Part shown: piece by piece, positions 23,031-27,573 of the stretch
Layout of the letters: each line of letters opens with the position of its first letter
How positions within the stretch are numbered: position 1 is the first letter of the stretch
NCBI GenBank assembly: GCA_966250015.1
Contig: CBINFS010000045.1
Location: 1 to 27,573, forward strand
Source: CBINFS01 sp966250015
Lineage (GTDB): Bacteria > Bacteroidota > Rhodothermia > Rhodothermales > DASSAV01
Length of the DNA stretch: 27,573 nt
Direction of reading: 5' to 3'
Position numbers and translations under genes: made by a program
Notes under the pieces: generated by a model
Seen by the model: only the letters and a program-made list of their open reading frames with translations
What the model was told of the DNA's origin: nothing
Databases searched by the model: none

Positions 23031-23196
23031 TCCCCTCAAGGGGACGGTGGAACTGCGTCAAAAGTCAGCGAAGTGCTGTCCAAACTGCGTTTTGTGACAG
23101 CCCCCTTAATCGGCTTGGGGGCGTTAAACTCTTTCGAACGAATACGCAATAGACGCAACAAATAGCACCAAAATAGCACTTTACTCCCCTCAAGGG
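23031..23196. repeat. Cluster of CCCCTCAAGGGG-type hairpins
   Basis: Three related hairpins occur: TCCCCTCAAGGGGA (23031-23044), GCCCCC...GGGGGC (23100-23122, loop TTAATCGGCTT) and CCCCTCAAGGG (23186-23196). Similar C-rich palindromes are common intergenic repeats in Bacteroidota-like genomes. No mobile gene is attached. Confidence 0.5.
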
Positions 23197-23238
23197 CCTG
23201 ATCGAGTTGTGCTGGCTTCACGCAAAGTGTGCTCACGG

Positions 23239-23793
23239 TCAGGCCAGGTCGCGCTCACGGGCGAGCAGGGTCTCGATCCGTCGGAGAGTGTCGCGGATTT
23301 CTTCGAGCACGGAGGCATCGGTGGCCGGAGCGGCAATAAGCGATTTGGCAGGTTCGGACGGGAGGCGATTATCGAGGAGGTCGCGCTGTCTGAGCACCAT
23401 TTCCTGAAACTCACGCGCGTCGACGATGCCGACGAGCGCGGCGTCGGACGACCCCTGCGGGCTGCTCTGACCTGCGGTCTCGACCTTGAGCGAGCACAAC
23501 CCGAGCGCACGGAGGATCGGGCCGTGATGCAGGCTGAGGTCCTGGATCTTGTCCAGCGGGATGGTTTTGTCCTGCTGGAAGACGACGCCCCGATGGATGC
23601 GTAAGCGCCGGTCGGTCAGCTCGCACCGTAGCGCGGCGTAGTGCCGCCCTGCCCACCACCAGCCGGCGAAAAGCCAGATCGGGATGAGCGGTATTCCGAT
23701 TACCGAAACGAGCAGGATACCAAGGCTCTGTAAATAAAGGTAGAGGCGAAGCTTCTCGTCGAATTGGGCGAGGTACACCGATTTCTCGGACAT
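23239..23793 (-). CDS. Bacterial PH-domain (bPH2, YdbS-like) membrane protein
   Basis: This 184-residue protein has two N-terminal membrane helices or a re-entrant hairpin (about residues 17-48) followed by a bPH2 domain (about 50-135). Seen: the family's YAALRCELTDRRLRIHRGVVFQQDKTIPLDKIQDLSLHHGPILRALGLCSLKVETAGQ, containing the conserved 'T.rRl.i..G...r....iPl.kIqdv....g.l.r..Gl..l.v.TAG'. The C-terminus (ASVLEEIRDTLRRIETLLARERDLA) is a predicted coiled coil, an addition to the usual domain. Family function is poorly known; YdbS/YdbT homologues are linked to envelope stress tolerance. It stands alone. Confidence 0.92.
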   Translation of the reverse strand: MSEKSVYLAQFDEKLRLYLYLQSLGILLVSVIGIPLIPIWLFAGWWWAGRHYAALRCELTDRRLRIHRGVVFQQDKTIPLDKIQDLSLHHGPILRALGLCSLKVETAGQSSPQGSSDAALVGIVDAREFQEMVLRQRDLLDNRLPSEPAKSLIAAPATDASVLEEIRDTLRRIETLLARERDLA

Positions 23794-23895
23794 GACGGGT
23801 ATAGGTCAGGTGGGCGTGCGTGCGAGCGTACAATCCTGCGATACGCAGCCGTCGGCGGGTAGTTGCGTCTGCCACCGGATCCCGACCAATACCGC

Positions 23896-24357
23896 TTAGC
23901 CCTCGGGATCCACGATCTCGCGCATCTGCACCACTTTGCCGTCCTTGAACTTAAAGTGGTGCTTCAGGCGCACCGCGTACTCCTGGCCGGACCCCTTGAA
24001 CCGTCCGCTTTCCTTTGCCGTGACGACCACCTCGTCCCCATCGGCTTCAACCTGCTCAATTATGGGTTTCTGGTCTTCCAGCATGGAAAAGTTGCGCTCG
24101 AGCGCATCCATGACCGACGTGACGCCCTGGTGATGCCCCGACATTCCAGACTCCGGCGACGATTGGATCTCCATCTCCATTTCGTCATCGAAATAGTCGC
24201 GCATCAAATTCAAATTGCCGGACGCAATGGTGGCCAGCATTTGCTCTACGCGGCGGACGTTCTCCAATTCCTTATGCTTGTCGGCGGCGTTGGGATCCTG
24301 GGAAAGAAAGACGGTGTCGAGCCGACTGGGAAACTGTGGGTCAGCGAACTGGCTCAT
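23896..24357 (-). CDS. SnoaL-like NTF2-fold protein
   Basis: This 153-residue protein shows the SnoaL/NTF2-like pattern: NVRRVEQMLATIASGNLNLMRDYFDDEMEMEIQSSPESGMSGHHQGVTSVMDALERNFSML for the helical half and first strand, then VEADGDEVVVTAKESGRFKGSGQEYAVRLKHHFKFKDGKVVQMREIVDP for the curved sheet, ending with the usual 'v.....f.f.dGki..i....D'. It could bind a small ligand or act as an isomerase or hydratase; the substrate is unknown. It is not closely related to the other NTF2-fold protein at 3820-4212. It is divergent from the kinase gene. Confidence 0.85.
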   Translation of the reverse strand: MSQFADPQFPSRLDTVFLSQDPNAADKHKELENVRRVEQMLATIASGNLNLMRDYFDDEMEMEIQSSPESGMSGHHQGVTSVMDALERNFSMLEDQKPIIEQVEADGDEVVVTAKESGRFKGSGQEYAVRLKHHFKFKDGKVVQMREIVDPEG

Positions 24358-24843
24358 GAGGTTCTACTCCGAAGGTTCAGGGTGATCGAATGGGAGCGCC
24401 ACAGACCCACCCCGAACACCGGGATTGGACGCTCGGTAAACAGCAATCCGTAAAATACACCCTCGTCGACACCTGTCAAGGTCGAGATGGCTAAACCGGA
24501 TGCGCCGTTTTACCGGGCCCCACTTCTTTCGATCAAACAGTGTTCACGTAACGGTAATCCGCCTCAAACGGCCGTATACGGGATGGATGACGAGATAAGC
24601 CGCATTCTCCTATCATCCAACTACCAAAATAACAGGTAGATGTGTGCGCCTCAAATAGTGCGACGGAAAAGCTCAAGCGACATTGTCGGCAAGTTAAACC
24701 TTCAATAAATAGAGAATGGCACAATCAGTACCCTTCCCGTTACTTTCCATCCCGGAAAGGTCGCTTCCCGTTCGTCACGTCTTTCTGGAGGAAGCACTTA
24801 CCGCTCAGGCCCCTGCAAGCGGCCCATGACAGACGCCCCCGGC
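24358..24843. other. Divergent intergenic region, SnoaL / kinase
   Basis: The 486 bp between the SnoaL-like start (minus) and the kinase start (plus) should contain both promoters. Kinases with this N-terminal segment are often preceded by an ECF sigma-factor gene, but none is present here. GGAGGA (24788-24793) is the best ribosome-binding sequence, yet it lies about 50 bases from the kinase ATG and has no in-frame start at the right distance. Confidence 0.5.
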
Positions 24844-27573
24844 ATGCCTCCCGAGGTCCTTTTCGAGCGAGCGCAGGAGCTCCCTCCCGCCGAGCGTGCG
24901 GCATTCCTCGAACGCGTTTGTGGGGACGACCCGGCGCTTCTCGAAGAGATCCGAAGCCTGCTGGCGTACGCGGGGGAAGCCGAGGCCTTCTTCGATGCGC
25001 TCCTTCCCGTCACATTTCCCCTCGAACCCGATCCGCTGATCGGCCGCACCGTGGCTCACTACGAGCTCGTGGAAGAGCTCGGAAGCGGCGGCATGGGGGT
25101 CGTCTACAAGGCGCGCGACTTGCACCTCGATCGGTTCGTCGCGGTGAAGTTCCTCTCCGCGTCGTGGAGCCGGGACGCCGAGTCCAAGCGGCGATTCATT
25201 CGGGAGGCGAAGGCTGCGTCGGCACTCGATCACCCGAATGTCTGCCCCGTGTACGACGTCGACGAGTTCGAGGACCGGCTGTACATCGTGATGGCGTACT
25301 GCGAGGGCGAGACGCTCGCGGAAAAGATCGAGCGCTGTCCCTTGCCGGTCGAAGAAGCCGTCGATCTGGCCCTTCAGATCGTCCGGGGGCTCGAAAAAAC
25401 GCACGCCCGAGGGATCGTCCACCGGGACCTCAAGCCGGGCAACGTGATCGTCACGACCGACGGCACCGCGCGGATCGTCGACTTCGGCATCGCCAAGCTC
25501 TCCGCGGACACCCGCATCACCCGGCACGGCGCCGTGATGGGCAGTGTGGCCTACATGAGCCCCGAGCAGGCGCGCGGAGACGAGGTGGACCACCGGACCG
25601 ACCTCTGGTCGCTGGGGGTGGTGCTCTACGAGATGCTCACCGGCGCTCGCCCGTTCCGTAGCACGAACGAGCCCGGCCTTCTCTACGAAATCTGTCACAC
25701 GGACCCTGCCCCGCCCGACGCCTTACGCCCCGGGCTCCCTGCCGGACTCGAGCGGATCGTCGAGCGATGCCTGCAAAAAGACCCCGGCAATCGGTACCAG
25801 AACGCCGGCGACCTCCGGGCTGACCTCGAGTTCCTCGTCTCCGGGAAAAAGCCGGCCGGTTTTTACAGGCGCGTACCGATACGCCGCCCACGTGTCACCC
25901 CGCGGCGTCTCGCCTCTGCTGCGGTGGCCCTGCTGCTCCTGGCGGCGGTGGTGACCTTCGTTTTCAACCGTGACCGGTTCTTCCCGCGTTCGGAGACCGT
26001 GCTGGCGGTGCTGCCGTTCTACACGCCGGACGATCCCGCCGACCAGGCGTTCCTCTCCGGTCTCCAGGAAGACCTCATCGGCAAGCTGACCCTGCTCGAA
26101 GACGACAGGGGCTCGATCTGGGTGATTCCCTCGAGCGAGCTGCGCAGCCGCGACATCCGCCACCCGAGCGACGCCCACTTCCTCCTTGGCGCCACCCGCG
26201 TGATCACCCTCGAAGTGGACCGCACGGCCGACAGCGTCTCCGTCCAGCTTCACCTGATCGACACCTCTTCCCCCATCCCGAGGCACGTCGCCGACGTCAC
26301 CCGCTCCGGCCACGTCGGGATATTTAGCCAGCTCCGTGACGACCTCCTCTTCGAGCTCATCGAAACCATGGGACTGCGCGTGGGATCGAGGGACCGCGAG
26401 GTGCTGGTCGCCGGCGGCAGTACAAACCCCCGCGCCAACGAGCTCTACCTGGAAGGCAGCGGCTTCCTCCAACGCCTCGAGCTCGAAGCCAACATCGACA
26501 CGGCAATCGCCCTCCTCGAACGCGCGCTCGTCTACGACCCCCGCTTCGCCTCCGCCCACGCCCTGCTCGGCGAAGCGTTCTGGCAAAAGTACGAAAACAC
26601 CCGCGACCAGGTGTGGATCGACCGCGCCCTCCAGAGCGCCGCCCGGGCAAGCGAGCTCGACAGACTCTCGCCCCAGGTCCGCACGACGCGAGCCCTCATA
26701 CTCGACCGCACGGGACGCGACGAGGAAGCCGTGCGCGAGTACCGCTACGCCCTCACGCTCGACCCCGAAAACGCTGCTGCATTGAGGGGGCTGGGTAAGG
26801 TTTACGCGGACCTTCAACATTTCTCTTCAGCGATTGCTGTTTACCAGGAGGCCATACGCATACGGCCGCAGGATTGGCGCGCCCACAACGGAATTGGTGT
26901 GGTGTACTATGATCAGGGGCAATTCGAGGAAGCAGCCACGTTTTTCCAAAAGGTGATTGACCTTGTGCCAGGAAGCTCGATTGGGTACGAGAATCTGGCG
27001 CTCGTCCACATGGAAGCCACACGGTGGGAAGAGGCGCTACAACTCTACCGCAGGGCGATCAATATCGATCCGTATTACATGACGTATGAAAACCTCTCGA
27101 TGCTCCACTACCTTAACGGGCGCTTCGAGCTTGCGGTAGCCACCATCGATTCAGCCCTCGCGCTCAACGACACCGACTATTTCGTATGGGGGCTGCTGGG
27201 CACCTATTACTATGATTGGGGGCCTGAACATCATGAACAGGCCCGCCAGGCGATACAGACAGCCCTCGAGCTGCTCGAGGGAGATCTAATCTTCAATGAA
27301 ACCGACCCGGTTTTTCTGTCGGAAAAGGCGCTATTCCTGAGTATGGCTGGAGATCCCGCCACCGCCCGTGCGATTCTGGACCGGCTGCCGATCCGCAAGA
27401 CCTGGCGCTGGGACACACAATACACCGTCGCGGAAGCCTATGAACGAGCCGGCGACCGTGACGCCGCCCTCGAATGGCTGGAACGTGCGCTCAATAGCGG
27501 CTACCCCGCAATCCTCCTCCCCTACCGTCACGGAATGAAATCACTACGCGAAGATCCGAGATACGAGCGGCTT
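24844..27573 (+). CDS. Serine/threonine protein kinase with TolB-like and TPR regions (3' end beyond window)
   Basis: The frame is open from ATG 24844 to the window edge (910 residues, no stop), so the C-terminus is missing. Order of parts: an N-terminal helical segment (ERAQELPPAERAAFLERVCGDDPALLEEI, residues 8-36) typical of this kinase group; a Hanks-type kinase domain (about 73-332) with LGSGGMGVVYKA (79-90), catalytic Lys102 in VAVKFL, HRDLKPGN (193-200, Asp195), DFG (213-215) and SVAYMSPEQARG; a basic juxtamembrane stretch and one helix (about 357-375); a TolB/FlgO-like domain (about 384-515: ETVLAVLPFYTPD...); and multiple TPRs from about 520 on. It is probably an inner-membrane signalling kinase with its TPR part outside the cytoplasm. 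Its targets are unknown. Confidence 0.95.
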   Translation, partial: MPPEVLFERAQELPPAERAAFLERVCGDDPALLEEIRSLLAYAGEAEAFFDALLPVTFPLEPDPLIGRTVAHYELVEELGSGGMGVVYKARDLHLDRFVAVKFLSASWSRDAESKRRFIREAKAASALDHPNVCPVYDVDEFEDRLYIVMAYCEGETLAEKIERCPLPVEEAVDLALQIVRGLEKTHARGIVHRDLKPGNVIVTTDGTARIVDFGIAKLSADTRITRHGAVMGSVAYMSPEQARGDEVDHRTDLWSLGVVLYEMLTGARPFRSTNEPGLLYEICHTDPAPPDALRPGLPAGLERIVERCLQKDPGNRYQNAGDLRADLEFLVSGKKPAGFYRRVPIRRPRVTPRRLASAAVALLLLAAVVTFVFNRDRFFPRSETVLAVLPFYTPDDPADQAFLSGLQEDLIGKLTLLEDDRGSIWVIPSSELRSRDIRHPSDAHFLLGATRVITLEVDRTADSVSVQLHLIDTSSPIPRHVADVTRSGHVGIFSQLRDDLLFELIETMGLRVGSRDREVLVAGGSTNPRANELYLEGSGFLQRLELEANIDTAIALLERALVYDPRFASAHALLGEAFWQKYENTRDQVWIDRALQSAARASELDRLSPQVRTTRALILDRTGRDEEAVREYRYALTLDPENAAALRGLGKVYADLQHFSSAIAVYQEAIRIRPQDWRAHNGIGVVYYDQGQFEEAATFFQKVIDLVPGSSIGYENLALVHMEATRWEEALQLYRRAINIDPYYMTYENLSMLHYLNGRFELAVATIDSALALNDTDYFVWGLLGTYYYDWGPEHHEQARQAIQTALELLEGDLIFNETDPVFLSEKALFLSMAGDPATARAILDRLPIRKTWRWDTQYTVAEAYERAGDRDAALEWLERALNSGYPAILLPYRHGMKSLREDPRYERL

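Larger units (their letters stand above)
22706..23238. other. Gene-free region with C-rich palindromes
   Basis: The 533 bp between the Uma2 start and the PH-domain protein stop contain no supported gene; the frames at 22810-23236 have no domain and run across palindromic repeats. Several small CCCC/GGGG hairpins are listed separately. The region looks like a cluster of decayed intergenic repeats. Confidence 0.55.

Noticed and set aside
22810..23236. Two small minus-strand open frames upstream of Uma2
   Set aside because: They translate through C-rich palindromes, overlap each other and have no recognisable domain.
24827..24829. ATG as kinase start
   Set aside because: It is out of frame with the kinase by two bases; the in-frame ATG is 24844. 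A one-base sequence error could merge them, but nothing proves that.
24642..25661. 339-codon plus-strand frame and two long minus-strand frames (24805-25698, 25723-26820)
   Set aside because: The real gene is the kinase in the frame starting 24844, with all catalytic motifs. The plus-strand frame reads as Arg/Gly/Ala-rich shadow sequence and the minus frames are its antisense.

Overview
The window comes from a Gram-negative bacterium with G+C-rich coding DNA: it carries a TolC-family outer-membrane channel gene, a lipoprotein and several secreted proteins. Usable Shine-Dalgarno sequences precede some genes but not others. The dispersed imperfect palindromes between genes (GTCATTCCGAGCGAAGCGAG type, CGCAGATG type) together with the gene families suggest a Bacteroidota/Rhodothermota-like lineage. 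This is tentative, because no rRNA or other strong phylogenetic marker is present.

Layout. 1-555 is gene-free and repeat-bearing. 556-2798 (minus) holds a RibD/DHFR-fold reductase, an HtrA-type serine protease without a visible signal peptide, and a DUF5519 ('luciferase domain') protein. 2927-3503 (minus) is an overlapping antitoxin/toxin pair (Phd/YefM-like, RelE/ParE-like). 3820-4212 (plus) is a SnoaL/DUF4440-like protein. 4228-11142 (minus) is a tripartite efflux operon in the order TolC, ABC ATPase, FtsX permease, HlyD adaptor. It is split between ATPase and permease by about 1.3 kb of palindromic repeats containing a GIY-YIG nuclease gene. A divergent AraC-family regulator (11380-12378, plus) faces it. 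The intergenic region carries two 16-bp direct repeats exactly 21 bp apart, next to a TATACT box reading toward tolC. 12568-13407 (minus) is a sirtuin; 13558-15171 (plus) is a secreted type-B carboxylesterase. 15539-17741 (minus) is a methyltransferase followed by a PAS-PAS NarX-type histidine kinase.

18212-21961 (minus) is a compact cluster: a His-rich four-helix membrane protein, a YtkA-like Met/His lipoprotein, a membrane polyferredoxin with extra C-terminal helices, a membrane-anchored exported protein whose predicted mature N-terminus is His, and an exported peroxiredoxin ending at a clear terminator. This looks like a poorly described redox or metal-handling module of the cell envelope. 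22169-24357 (minus) holds a Uma2 nuclease-fold protein, a bacterial PH-domain membrane protein and a SnoaL-like protein. 24844 to the right edge (plus) is a receptor-type serine/threonine kinase with TolB-like and TPR regions, cut off by the window.

The two most interesting items are the GIY-YIG/palindrome array, which has exact 115-bp arm spacing and 91-bp linkers and resembles a REPIN-plus-nuclease system, and the His-rich/YtkA/polyferredoxin cluster.
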